Origin: Pedobacter gandavensis
GTDB lineage: Bacteria; Bacteroidota; Bacteroidia; Sphingobacteriales; Sphingobacteriaceae
DNA: 64,000 bases
Assembly (NCBI RefSeq): GCF_014172405.1
Contig: NZ_WNXC01000007.1
Location: 248,001-312,000, forward strand
Direction of reading: 5' to 3'
The notes beneath the pieces are model-generated. The model saw only the letters and a program-made list of their open reading frames with translations, was not told where the DNA came from and searched no databases. This document shows, in pieces, positions 42,759 to 51,971 of this stretch (positions are counted from its first letter, which is position 1; every line of letters begins with the position of its first letter). Position numbers and translations under genes: made by a program.

Positions 42759-44279
42759 ATGAATAATAAAAAATTAGTTCTACTTATTCTTGACGGCTGG
42801 GGCTACGGGAACCAAGACAGTTCCGATGCGGCTTACGCAGCTAACACTCCTTTCTTTGACTCTTTATTGAAAAATTATCCTAATTCTAAGTTGGAAGCTT
42901 CGGGTGTAGCGGTAGGATTACCGGCCGGACAAATGGGAAACTCGGAAGTTGGACACATGAATTTAGGTGCGGGCAGAGTGGTTTATCAGGAATTAGGCAG
43001 GATTAATAAAGCAATTGAAGACAAATCACTACACCAAAACCCGGTGTTATTGGATGCCTTTAACTATGCTAAACAAAATAATAAGGCAGTTCATTTCATC
43101 GGATTGGTTTCTGATGGAGGGGTACATGCCCATATCAATCACTTAAAAGCTTTATGCGATGCTGCAGGCGAACAAGGATTGAGCGATGTATTTGTACATG
43201 CTTTCTTAGATGGCAGAGATACCGATCCAAATTCTGGATTGAACTTCATTAAAGACCTCGAACATCACCTGGAAAGTTCTACGGGTAAAATTGCCAGCTT
43301 AATTGGTCGTTATTATGCAATGGATAGAGATTCACGTTGGGAAAGGGTAAAACTTGCCTATGATTTGATGACCAAAGGTGTTGGTCAAGCAAGCAACAAC
43401 CCGGTAATGGCTATTGAGCAATCTTATAGTGAAGGGATTACAGATGAGTTTACCAAACCTATTGTAGTGACACAGCCTGATGGCAATCCGGTAGCGACCA
43501 TACAACCTGGTGACGTGGTCATCTGTTTCAATTACAGAACAGACAGAGGCAGAGAAATCACTTCCGTATTGACTCAGCATGATTATCCTGATTTTGGAAT
43601 GCATAAATTGCCATTGTACTATGTGACGATGACTACTTATGATGAAAACTTTGAAAATGTAAAAGTCGTTTTCACTAAAGATGATCTTTCGGAAACTTTA
43701 GGGGAAGTATTGGAGAAAAACCATAAAAATCAAATCCGTATTGCGGAAACAGAAAAATACCCTCACGTTACTTTCTTTTTCTCTGGCGGCAGAGAATTGG
43801 AATTTGAAAATGAAAAGAGAATACTTATTCCATCGCCAAAGGTGGCTACCTATGACCTGCAACCAGAAATGAGTGCTGCAGGAATTACGGAAGCGATCAA
43901 CAAAGAGCTGGAATCCGGATGGCCTGATTTTGTTTGTCTGAATTTTGCCAACCCGGATATGGTGGGTCATACCGGCGTTTTTGAAGCCGTAATTAAAGCG
44001 GTAGAAACTGCAGATAGCTGTGCAGCGCAAGTGGTGAAAACAGGAATAGAAAATGGTTATTCCTTCATCATTCTTGCGGATCACGGAAACTCGGAATATA
44101 TGCGTAATGCGGATGGATCAGTGAACACTGCTCATACCACTAATCTTGTTCCTTGTATTTTAATTGACAAAGATTATAAAACCATCGCTGATGGAAAACT
44201 TGGAGACATCGCCCCTACGATCTTAAAGATCATGGGTATTGAGAAACCAGCGATCATGACCGGTAATTGCCTGGTATAA
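42759..44279 (+). CDS. gpmI: 2,3-bisphosphoglycerate-independent phosphoglycerate mutase
   Basis: A 506-residue manganese-dependent glycolytic enzyme of the alkaline phosphatase superfamily that interconverts 3- and 2-phosphoglycerate. The N-terminal LLILDGWGYG carries metal ligand D12. The phosphoserine nucleophile is S62 in GNSEVGH. The C-terminal LADHGNSEYM and HTTNLVPC hold further metal ligands. The length and domain order (phosphatase-transferase-phosphatase) are standard. The next gene's ATG overlaps the stop (TAATG). Confidence 0.97.
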   Translation: MNNKKLVLLILDGWGYGNQDSSDAAYAANTPFFDSLLKNYPNSKLEASGVAVGLPAGQMGNSEVGHMNLGAGRVVYQELGRINKAIEDKSLHQNPVLLDAFNYAKQNNKAVHFIGLVSDGGVHAHINHLKALCDAAGEQGLSDVFVHAFLDGRDTDPNSGLNFIKDLEHHLESSTGKIASLIGRYYAMDRDSRWERVKLAYDLMTKGVGQASNNPVMAIEQSYSEGITDEFTKPIVVTQPDGNPVATIQPGDVVICFNYRTDRGREITSVLTQHDYPDFGMHKLPLYYVTMTTYDENFENVKVVFTKDDLSETLGEVLEKNHKNQIRIAETEKYPHVTFFFSGGRELEFENEKRILIPSPKVATYDLQPEMSAAGITEAINKELESGWPDFVCLNFANPDMVGHTGVFEAVIKAVETADSCAAQVVKTGIENGYSFIILADHGNSEYMRNADGSVNTAHTTNLVPCILIDKDYKTIADGKLGDIAPTILKIMGIEKPAIMTGNCLV

Positions 44280-44809
44280 TGAGAAACCATTTGTTATTAT
44301 GTGCTTTTCTTTTGTTGTGTTTTGGCTGTGGAGACACTGCCTCTACCCAACAAAAGGAGCTGCATCCTTATTTTGATCTTAAGGGGTACTTTGAGGGCGA
44401 AGCGACGAGATTAAATCTCAGAAAGCCTAAAATTCATAAAACTGTGGTGGTCAATGACTCCGCAGAAAGCAAAAACCTGCAGATCCAGGACTGGAAAAAG
44501 GAATTGAGCATATTTGCTGATGCCGACCTGAATAAATCAGCCTGGAAAGGACTGTTTCAGGTAAAAAAAACAGATACCATGGAGATTTATACCTCCAATA
44601 ATCAGAAGGTTCCAGTGAAAGAATTGAAAGTGATCAAAAGAAATGGTCAGGTTTACGGGCTTCATCTGTTGATTAGCAATTCCAATACTTTATACACTTC
44701 TTCAGATACCTTGAATTATTTCCCGGATAGTTTATATGAGGTAAAAAAGAACCAGCACATCAGGTTGCTTGCAGAAAAGAATTACCACATCATTGGTAAG
44801 TTCAAATAG
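44279..44809 (+). CDS. Uncharacterised lipoprotein coupled to gpmI
   Basis: A 176-residue protein. I start it at the ATG that overlaps the gpmI stop (44279), not at the upstream TTG. Residues 1-17 form a lipoprotein signal ending CFGC (C17). The mature part is mixed helix and strand with many charged residues (LNLRKPKIHKTVVVNDS, DWKKELSIFADADLNKSAW). No domain is recognised, though the pattern is common among Bacteroidota envelope lipoproteins. Translational coupling with a glycolytic gene is probably just operon economy. Confidence 0.75.
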   Translation: MRNHLLLCAFLLLCFGCGDTASTQQKELHPYFDLKGYFEGEATRLNLRKPKIHKTVVVNDSAESKNLQIQDWKKELSIFADADLNKSAWKGLFQVKKTDTMEIYTSNNQKVPVKELKVIKRNGQVYGLHLLISNSNTLYTSSDTLNYFPDSLYEVKKNQHIRLLAEKNYHIIGKFK

Positions 44810-45122
44810 CACCGCTCCTATTGGCTTCATTCTAAATTATTAAAGAATACAAATCCTCCTTCGGCATCTTTCCGGAGGAGAATTTCGTATACCTGAATGT
44901 TTGACAATATTGGCATGATAATAGGAATATTCTCCTTGTAGATATATGGAGTTTTTCGAGCAAAACGCCTAATAGAAGCAAGAGCGTCTCTTTTATGACT
45001 TACAACTAAATGGTTTATATACAACCTGATAACTGCTACGTCAGATTTCGGGAAATAAATTCCTCATTTAATGTATTCATATCAGCGGTATAAATTCAGT
45101 TAAGATATTGATCCCTTGAAAA
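44810..45122. other. Intergenic spacer with a possible gene remnant
   Basis: 313 bp with no confident gene. On the minus strand a 65-codon frame (45024-44827, TTG start) reads protein-like near its end. A 14-codon ATG frame (45080-45036) precedes it in another phase, so this could be a frameshifted small gene. It could equally be chance. Confidence 0.3.
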
Positions 45123-46361
45123 ATGGCAACAATACAATCGTACTTGAAAAAATACAGGAGAACATTTCTATATGTTATTCCAGCTGATCATGAATTCAGG
45201 CTTTTCAGCATTAGTCCCTGGAAACTGAATTTATTTAGAGATACGATTATGTATTGTCTTCCGTTAGGGATGATTGGTGTGCTTTTGTTTTTAATCAATG
45301 CGCTCGTCAATGGAAAAGTATTCTTTCCGATATTTATGGTGGTGGTTATCATTTCTCTTATGGGCTTTGTAGTAAATAGAAAAATTAAATTGGATTACAG
45401 GATGGTCATTGTAGTTGCCCTATTGTATCTGATTGCCGTAACTTATCTCCTATTTGTAGGTTCTGATGGTCCCGGTGCGCTATACTTATTGATCATTACC
45501 TTTTTCACGGCAATGATTTTTCCCACGAGAGCAACGTTCATCCCGTTGGTCGTGAATATTGCCATTTGTCTGCTGATTGGGTTCATCATTCATTTTAAGC
45601 CTTTTCCAAATGCTTTATCAGAAACCTATGACCTGACTTTGTGGATTGCCTACTCCTGGAACTTCATTTTTGTCAGCTTTGTGAGCGTGTTTATGATCCA
45701 TACCGTCCTCAATGGCTTTGAAAAGACCAGACTCAAGGAAGCGATATTGGTAAAAAAATTAGATGCTTCAGAACGTTATTACCGGAATCTTTTCGATGCA
45801 AATCCGGTTCCCATGTATATTTTCGAGTTAACCACCGGCAATTTTCTGAAAGTGAACGACGCTGCTGTTAAAAAATATGGTTATTCTCAGGAGGAATTTC
45901 TGTCTATGAACATCACCAAGATTAGACCTGCTTCTGAAATCAGTAAATTAATGGACATCTTCAGCAGCATCAAAACCAGGGAATATTCGGGTATTCTGAC
46001 CCATATAGATAAGAATGGGAAGCTTTTTCCGGTAGAAATTGACACGACGATAGTGAACATAGACGGTATTGATGCCAGGCTTGTACTGGCAACTGACGTT
46101 TCAAAAAGAATGAATTATGTCAGGATGATTGAAAAGCAAAATCAGGACCTGAAAGACATTGCTTGGATTCAAAGCCATAAAGTAAGGGCACCATTAACGA
46201 ATATCATGAGCCTAACAGAAATGATGTTACAACAACCGCATGCTGACCACATCGATATACTTCAAATGTTAAAAGACTCTACCACCCAATTGAATGAGGC
46301 GATTGCTTCGATTGTGAACCAGGCAGAAGGCAACCAGGTCTTACCCCCGGAACCAGAATGA
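45123..46361 (+). CDS. Membrane PAS sensor with a histidine-kinase H-box but no ATPase domain
   Basis: A 412-residue protein. About six membrane helices (about 40-195) are followed by a short coil, one PAS domain (about 217-330, FDANPVPMYIF and GYSQEEF), and a HisKA-like segment with H352 in IQSHKVRAPLTN. It then ends; no HATPase_c N, G1 or G2 boxes follow. The residue after the histidine is K instead of the usual E. It therefore cannot phosphorylate itself and may act as a phosphotransfer or scaffold partner. A single-domain response regulator follows 68 bp downstream. Confidence 0.82.
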   Translation: MATIQSYLKKYRRTFLYVIPADHEFRLFSISPWKLNLFRDTIMYCLPLGMIGVLLFLINALVNGKVFFPIFMVVVIISLMGFVVNRKIKLDYRMVIVVALLYLIAVTYLLFVGSDGPGALYLLIITFFTAMIFPTRATFIPLVVNIAICLLIGFIIHFKPFPNALSETYDLTLWIAYSWNFIFVSFVSVFMIHTVLNGFEKTRLKEAILVKKLDASERYYRNLFDANPVPMYIFELTTGNFLKVNDAAVKKYGYSQEEFLSMNITKIRPASEISKLMDIFSSIKTREYSGILTHIDKNGKLFPVEIDTTIVNIDGIDARLVLATDVSKRMNYVRMIEKQNQDLKDIAWIQSHKVRAPLTNIMSLTEMMLQQPHADHIDILQMLKDSTTQLNEAIASIVNQAEGNQVLPPEPE

Positions 46362-46429
46362 GCAGCCATAAGATTGATGCTGTAAAAACCCAATAAACAG
46401 AATAATAACCAACGAATAAATATAATCCA

Positions 46430-46825
46430 ATGAAAAAATTTTATCTGATAGATGACGACACCATTTTCGTTTTTTTAACAAGAAAGACGTTACAGGTCGC
46501 CAATCTAAGTACCGACCTAACCGTCTTTGATGATGGAAAAAAAGCTTTATTAGATTTGGAGTTGAGTGCAGATCAGCCGGATTTATTACCTGATGTTATC
46601 TTTCTGGACTTAAACATGCCGGTATTGGATGGTTGGGGTTTCCTGGAAGAATATTCATTATTGGAGTCAAAGATGAGTAAAAAAATAGAGATCTATATCG
46701 TTTCTTCATCGATTTCTCCATCAGAGTTGGAGCGCTCTCAAAGCATCCCTGTAGTCACCGATTTTTTGACAAAGCCATTGAGCCGTTCTAAATTTTTAGA
46801 AATTTTTGACGGGGCAGTCGTATAA
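46430..46825 (+). CDS. Single-domain response regulator
   Basis: A 131-residue receiver domain without an output domain (CheY-like). The acidic pocket is D9/D10, the phospho-acceptor D60 lies in FLDLNMPVLDGWGF, the switch serine is at 92-93 (VSSS), and K115 lies in TKPLS. All key residues are present. It follows the PAS/H-box membrane protein on the same strand and is presumably its partner. An output partner is not visible. Confidence 0.9.
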   Translation: MKKFYLIDDDTIFVFLTRKTLQVANLSTDLTVFDDGKKALLDLELSADQPDLLPDVIFLDLNMPVLDGWGFLEEYSLLESKMSKKIEIYIVSSSISPSELERSQSIPVVTDFLTKPLSRSKFLEIFDGAVV

Positions 46826-46884
46826 AAAAAATGCCTGCTATTGCGGTTACAATAGCAGGCATGAGCGCTTTTAAAGCGCATCTT
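46823..46884. terminator. Bidirectional terminator region, response regulator / TPR gene
   Basis: A 13-bp perfect stem (46831-46843 with 46850-46862) is flanked on the left by eight As, so it terminates leftward transcription. A second hairpin (GCGCTT/AAGCGC near 46865-46879) followed by Ts can terminate rightward transcription. Confidence 0.85.
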
Positions 46885-46901
46885 TTTGCGCTGATGTGCC
46901 C

Positions 46902-47528
46902 TTATTTTAGACTGGTAACTTGTGCTTTAACATAGTCTATTAAACCGATAATGTCTTTACGAAGCGGCTGTACGACCAATACTTTTTGAAAATCAGCGAT
47001 AGAGTTGTTAAATAAAGCTACTACTGCTGCTTTCTCCGCAGCTTTCTTCACTTTATAAGACTTATAGATGGCATAATCTTTATAAGCCAATCCCCTATTT
47101 TGCATCAATTGTATATCTTCTTCCCCATTTATCTCTATAGCCTTCGTGAAATCTTTGATTGCGGATAGATAAAAGTTATCTCTCATTTGACTCAGGGACT
47201 CTTTTGGGTCATTTGCAATATTCAATCTGGCTTTACCTCTATAATAGTAGGCAGAATAATCTGAAGGCTTCAAAACCAGCAATCGGCTATAAGTAGCGAT
47301 TGAATTTTCGAAATCTCCACATTGAAAGTAAGAATATCCCAGCATTTTTAACACATTCGCATTGTTAGGGGTTTTAGTATCCGCCTTCTCTAATTGTCCA
47401 ACTGCACCTTTATAATCCCCCTTCATCATGGCTTGAATGCCTAATTTATCGTAGCCGCTGTTTTGTGCATAGCCGACTTGAGCAGAAAAGACAAATAATA
47501 ACAGGATGGTTTGCTTGAAATAGTTCAT
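46902..47528 (-). CDS. Secreted tetratricopeptide-repeat protein
   Basis: A 208-residue exported protein. The signal peptide (about 1-22) ends VGYAQ. At least two to three TPR-like helical pairs follow (residues about 25-150, with GDYKGAVGQLEKADTKTPNN and SAYYYRGKARLNIA). It probably mediates protein-protein contacts in the periplasm. No enzymatic domain is seen. It ends 40 bp before a strong terminator and is divergent from lon. Confidence 0.82.
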   Translation of the reverse strand: MNYFKQTILLLFVFSAQVGYAQNSGYDKLGIQAMMKGDYKGAVGQLEKADTKTPNNANVLKMLGYSYFQCGDFENSIATYSRLLVLKPSDYSAYYYRGKARLNIANDPKESLSQMRDNFYLSAIKDFTKAIEINGEEDIQLMQNRGLAYKDYAIYKSYKVKKAAEKAAVVALFNNSIADFQKVLVVQPLRKDIIGLIDYVKAQVTSLK

Positions 47529-47905
47529 TAAGTTTTATTTAAAAATATTAAATATATTTAGATTTGATTCCCTACTCCTAATTAAAAGTACATACATTTT
47601 TAGGTTCTGGGAATTTAAAGGTATTTGAAGGCAACTATCATACCATTTACAAATATCTCTCTTAAACGCTAAATAAATGAAAATATGATGAGCCGAAGAA
47701 TTATTCTGATTTTTTTTCAAAAAAGGTCAGACAATTACGCATCTTGTTTTCCCTAATCCAGCGAAATTCCTGACTTTTTAACAGGGAAAAGGAAGTAACA
47801 TTCTTTTGGCACAGGAGTTGAAAATATAGATAATACAATATAATTAATAATTTCGTAGACGGCATCCTGTCAGAATGTCGTTTTTATTTTAGAAAGACTT
47901 AATAA
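47529..47905. other. Divergent spacer TPR / lon with a lon leader hairpin
   Basis: Mostly AT-rich with no convincing gene. Immediately before lon (47858-47880), GACGGCAT and ATGTCGTT form a hairpin around CTGTCAG. It is followed by TTTTTATTTT (47881-47890) and ends about 15 bp before the ATG. This looks like a leader terminator or a binding dyad. Confidence 0.55.
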
Positions 47906-50377
47906 ATGAGTAAACAAGATCATTTTGATTTTAGCAACGCACTACCCATTATAAATGAAGATACAGAGTTTTTCCCGTTAATGTCCCAACAAGACGAAGA
48001 CGAGATGAACAATGAAGAGACCCCGGAGATATTGGCAATCCTTCCTTTAAGGAATACCGTACTATTTCCAGGAGTTGTCATTCCAATTACTGTTGGCAGG
48101 GATAAATCTATTAAGCTGATCAAAGAAGCTTATAAAGGTAACCGAATCATCGGAGTTGTTTCCCAACGGGATGTTTCTATAGAAGATCCAACTTTTGAGC
48201 AACTGAACAGTGTAGGAACCGTGGCGCAGATCATTAAGATGCTGCAAATGCCAGACGGAAATACTACCGTGATTATTCAGGGTAAACAACGTTTCCGACT
48301 GATTGAAGAAGTTCAATCTGAGCCATACATTAAAGTAACGATCAGTAAGTTCGAGGAGTCCAAGCACAAGAGTGACAAAGAATTTAAGGCGATGGTAGCC
48401 TCTATAAAGGAGATGTCTTCGCAGATCATTCAGTTGTCGCCGAACATTCCAAGTGAAGCTGGTATTGCCTTAAAAAACATTGAAAGCACTTCTTTCCTAA
48501 TCAATTTCATCTCTTCAAATATGAATGCAGATGTTGCTGATAAGCAAAAGATGCTGGAAATGGGCAATTTGCGTGAACGTGCCATGATGGTGATGGAGCT
48601 ATTGACACTGGAACTTCAAATGTTGGAGTTGAAAAACCAGATTCAATCTAAGGTACGTATAGACCTGGACAAACAGCAAAGGGATTATTTTCTAAATCAA
48701 CAATTAAAGACCATTCAGGAAGAGTTGGGTGGCTCTTCATCTGACCTCGAATATGAGGCTTTGCAAATACGTGCAAAGAAGAAGAAATGGGATTTACCAA
48801 TAAAAGAACATTTTACCAAGGAGCTGGATAAACTGGGACGAATGAACCCTGCAGCACCTGATTATTCTATACAAATCAATTACCTGGAGCTTTTATTAGA
48901 CCTGCCATGGAATGATTTCACCAAAGATAACTTTGACCTTAAACGTGCACAGCGTGTCCTGGACAAAGATCACTTTGGTTTAGAAAAGGTAAAACAACGT
49001 ATTATAGAATACCTGGCAGTCTTGAAGCTTAAACGCGACATGAAAGCCCCGATCATTTGTTTGGTAGGCCCTCCGGGAGTTGGTAAAACCTCTTTAGGAA
49101 AATCAATTGCGAAAGCATTGAACAGGAAATATGTACGTATGGCCTTGGGAGGCATCAGAGATGAAGCCGAAATCCGTGGCCATAGAAAAACATACATCGG
49201 TGCGATGCCGGGAAGAATTATTCAATCGATTAAGAAAGCCGGTGCTGCAAATCCGGTATTTGTATTGGATGAAATTGATAAAGTTGGCGCTGATTTCAGA
49301 GGCGATCCTTCTTCTGCATTATTAGAAGTATTAGATCCTGAGCAAAACGCTGCTTTCAATGATCATTATGTAGAGGCTGATTATGACCTTTCCAATGTGT
49401 TGTTTATTGCAACTGCCAATTCATTAAGCAGTATTCAACCTGCTTTACTGGATCGTATGGAAATCATCGAAGTAAATGGTTATACGATTGAAGAGAAGAT
49501 TGAAATTGCAAAAAAATACTTATTGCCTAAGCAAAAAGAGCAACATGGTATCAAAACAAAAGACATCGCACTGAAGAACAGTCTGATTGAAAAAGTGATT
49601 GAAGACTATACCAGGGAATCTGGTGTTCGTGGACTGGAGAAAAAGATAGGTTCATTGGTACGTGGTGTCGCGACTAAAATCGCGATGGAAGAAACGTATG
49701 AACCAAATCTAACTATAGAAGATGTGGAGCGCATTTTAGGTGCCCCTATCTACGATAAAGACCTTTATGAAGGCAATGAAGTTGCCGGAGTAGTTACCGG
49801 TTTAGCCTGGACACAAGTTGGTGGAGACATTTTATTTATTGAGGCTAGTTTAAGTCCGGGTAAAGGAAAATTAACCTTAACCGGGAACCTGGGCGAGGTG
49901 ATGAAAGAATCCGCTGTGATTGCATTGGCTTATTTACGTTCTCATGCCGCTATTTTCGGAATTGACTATGCTTTATTCGACAACTGGGATATCCATGTAC
50001 ACGTTCCTGCTGGTGCAACACCAAAAGATGGTCCATCTGCAGGTATTACCATGTTGACTGCCTTAACTTCTGCATTTACGCAGCGTAAGGTGAAGTCTAA
50101 TCTGGCGATGACTGGTGAGATCACCTTACGTGGAAAAGTATTACCTGTTGGCGGAATCAAGGAGAAAATCCTTGCGGCAAAACGTGCCAATATCAAGGAT
50201 ATTATCCTATGTAAATCGAATAGAAAAGACATTTTGGAAATCAAGGAGAGCTATATTAAGGACTTAAACTTCCATTATGTGTCGGAGATGAAAGAAGTGA
50301 TTGAGCTGGCGTTAATGAAAGAAAAGGTAAAGGATGCACAAGATTTAAGCATAAAAACCAAGCCGATTGCGAACTAG
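47906..50377 (+). CDS. lon: ATP-dependent Lon protease
   Basis: An 823-residue AAA+ serine protease that degrades misfolded and regulatory proteins in the cytoplasm. An N-terminal LON substrate-binding domain (about 35-235) is followed by the AAA+ module with Walker A GPPGVGKT (388-395) and the protease domain with the catalytic dyad S711 (DGPSAG) and K754 (GGIKEK). The acidic N-terminal extension before the LON domain (about 30 residues) is typical of Bacteroidota. The length is standard. A hairpin with a T-run lies in its leader. Confidence 0.97.
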   Translation: MSKQDHFDFSNALPIINEDTEFFPLMSQQDEDEMNNEETPEILAILPLRNTVLFPGVVIPITVGRDKSIKLIKEAYKGNRIIGVVSQRDVSIEDPTFEQLNSVGTVAQIIKMLQMPDGNTTVIIQGKQRFRLIEEVQSEPYIKVTISKFEESKHKSDKEFKAMVASIKEMSSQIIQLSPNIPSEAGIALKNIESTSFLINFISSNMNADVADKQKMLEMGNLRERAMMVMELLTLELQMLELKNQIQSKVRIDLDKQQRDYFLNQQLKTIQEELGGSSSDLEYEALQIRAKKKKWDLPIKEHFTKELDKLGRMNPAAPDYSIQINYLELLLDLPWNDFTKDNFDLKRAQRVLDKDHFGLEKVKQRIIEYLAVLKLKRDMKAPIICLVGPPGVGKTSLGKSIAKALNRKYVRMALGGIRDEAEIRGHRKTYIGAMPGRIIQSIKKAGAANPVFVLDEIDKVGADFRGDPSSALLEVLDPEQNAAFNDHYVEADYDLSNVLFIATANSLSSIQPALLDRMEIIEVNGYTIEEKIEIAKKYLLPKQKEQHGIKTKDIALKNSLIEKVIEDYTRESGVRGLEKKIGSLVRGVATKIAMEETYEPNLTIEDVERILGAPIYDKDLYEGNEVAGVVTGLAWTQVGGDILFIEASLSPGKGKLTLTGNLGEVMKESAVIALAYLRSHAAIFGIDYALFDNWDIHVHVPAGATPKDGPSAGITMLTALTSAFTQRKVKSNLAMTGEITLRGKVLPVGGIKEKILAAKRANIKDIILCKSNRKDILEIKESYIKDLNFHYVSEMKEVIELALMKEKVKDAQDLSIKTKPIAN

Positions 50378-50416
50378 GCTGTTTTTGCTTAATATTGCGC
50401 CACCAAACAAACCACA

Positions 50417-50947
50417 ATGAAAAGATTAACATTAACAGTTACCTTATTTTTATCCGTCATCAGTATCCCTAAGCTATTTGCTCAGGAAAACAATAATACC
50501 AATACAAGTACTCCTACGAGTACAGCCAGCACTACGAGGGCACAAAACATATTTATTGAACTGGGTGGTCAGGGTTTAACTTTTACAGCAAACTATGACT
50601 CCAGGTTCTTCAATAAGAGAGATGGTTTAGGTGGCCGTGCGGGTATTGGATACTTTTCTGTAGATGGCGATAAAGTAACTACGGTTCCTTTATCATTGAA
50701 TTACCTCCTTGGAAAGGATGGGAAGTACTTTGAACTTGGTCTGGGTGCGAGTTATATATCAACAAGTGGTCATGCAGAGGTGCTTTTCAATAAAAATGAA
50801 AGTAATGTAATTGGAACCATGAGTTTCTTCTACCGGGTACAACCGGAAGATAGTGGTTTTGCTTTCAGAATTGGCTTAAGTCCGGTCTTTAGCAGAGACT
50901 TCTTCCTACCCTATTATGGCGGTCTGAGTCTAGGCTATACTTTTTAA
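50417..50947 (+). CDS. Outer-membrane beta-barrel protein, uncharacterised
   Basis: A 176-residue exported protein with a signal peptide ending LFAQ (about residue 23) and a Thr/Ser/Asn-rich linker. It is followed by alternating strands with aromatic ends (IELGGQGLTFTANYDSRF, GLGGRAGIGYFS) and a terminal aromatic strand GLSLGYTF. This looks like an eight-stranded barrel ending in phenylalanine. The function is unknown. It begins 39 bp after lon and may be transcribed with it. It ends at a strong terminator. Confidence 0.75.
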   Translation: MKRLTLTVTLFLSVISIPKLFAQENNNTNTSTPTSTASTTRAQNIFIELGGQGLTFTANYDSRFFNKRDGLGGRAGIGYFSVDGDKVTTVPLSLNYLLGKDGKYFELGLGASYISTSGHAEVLFNKNESNVIGTMSFFYRVQPEDSGFAFRIGLSPVFSRDFFLPYYGGLSLGYTF

Positions 50948-50966
50948 CATAAAAAATACGATATTC

Positions 50967-50997
50967 AACTCCGGCAAATTCGCCGGAGTTTTTTTTT
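50967..50997 (+). terminator. Intrinsic terminator after the beta-barrel gene
   Basis: AACTCCGGC (50967-50975) and GCCGGAGTT (50982-50990), followed by nine Ts counting those in the stem. Confidence 0.93.
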
Positions 50998-51008
50998 AGA
51001 TAATCATC

Positions 51009-51971
51009 ATGAAAGTAATCCGCAGAGCACTGCTCCCACTATCTCTGATCTATTTATTAGCAGTGAATCCGGTTTCGGCACAAAGCTTCAAAAATGAGTT
51101 TGGTTTCAAAAGCGACAACGACTCTTACCTGATGCAAGGTTCTGACCGCTATTATACCAATGGCTTGTTTATAAATTTCCGCCATGCTTTAGATCAAACT
51201 GGGCTTCCTGAAAAGCTGGAAAAGAAAACTTATGAAATCGCTATAGGCCAAAAAATGTACAACCCCTATTCTGGTGATGCACCGGATCCTGCAAAACAAG
51301 ACCGCCCATTTGCGGGCTACTTATATGCGGAAGGTGGATTGAACTGGTTTTATAAAAATGAGCGCATTTTAAAAACCAGTGTACAGGTTGGCGTAACGGG
51401 TCCGGCTTCCCTGGCGGAGAAAGGTCAGGAGTTGCTACATAAGACCGTTGGTTTCTATGAACTGAAAGGTTGGGATTATCAGATTAAAGAGGAGATGCAA
51501 CTGAACTTATCTGCACAGTATACCCAGCTTTTACATCGTTTTAAAGATCAGGCTGCTGACTTCTCTTTTGAGGGCTATGCCAATGTTGGAACCACATTTA
51601 GTGGTGCCGGAGCGGGTATTTTATTCCGTGCAGGTCGGATTAATCAGCTTTTCAATGCTGCTTATACCAATGCCCTCATCGGGAATCAGTCCAAAACAAA
51701 AAACTTAGTGAAGTCTGAACTGTTTTTCTATGCCAAACCGCAGCTTAATTTTGTGGCTTATGATGCGACCATACAAGGGAGTATGTTCAACAACAACAGC
51801 CCGGTTACTTTCGGGGTTAAACCGGTTGTTTTTGCACAGCAATTGGGATTTAATTATAGCAGTCAGCGGTTTACCTTTGACTTTGGGATGATCTTCAAAA
51901 CCAAGGAAGTAAAAAGCACAGCGAGGGCGCATCAATATGGCAGTATCAGTATTTTTTACAGATTCGACTAG
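51009..51971 (+). CDS. Lipid A deacylase LpxR-family protein (DUF2219)
   Basis: A 320-residue outer-membrane barrel protein. Its signal peptide ends PVSAQ (about residue 25). The LpxR hallmark follows: FKSDNDSYLMQGSDRYYTNG (about 35-54), with the calcium and active-site Asn/Asp pair near the start. Related enzymes remove the 3'-acyloxyacyl group of lipid A. Remaining catalytic residues (Ser, His, Glu) were not pinned down, so activity is inferred. Its TAG overlaps the stop of the convergent arfB gene within CTAG. Confidence 0.8.
   Translation: MKVIRRALLPLSLIYLLAVNPVSAQSFKNEFGFKSDNDSYLMQGSDRYYTNGLFINFRHALDQTGLPEKLEKKTYEIAIGQKMYNPYSGDAPDPAKQDRPFAGYLYAEGGLNWFYKNERILKTSVQVGVTGPASLAEKGQELLHKTVGFYELKGWDYQIKEEMQLNLSAQYTQLLHRFKDQAADFSFEGYANVGTTFSGAGAGILFRAGRINQLFNAAYTNALIGNQSKTKNLVKSELFFYAKPQLNFVAYDATIQGSMFNNNSPVTFGVKPVVFAQQLGFNYSSQRFTFDFGMIFKTKEVKSTARAHQYGSISIFYRFD

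Noticed and set aside
44827..45024. 65-codon minus-strand frame as a real gene
   Set aside because: It starts at TTG, has no promoter or recognised family, and is preceded by stops. It is kept only as a possible remnant in the spacer entry.
47535..47720. 61-codon minus-strand frame upstream of the TPR gene
   Set aside because: Low-complexity, AT-rich composition with no recognisable feature, lying in a promoter region.
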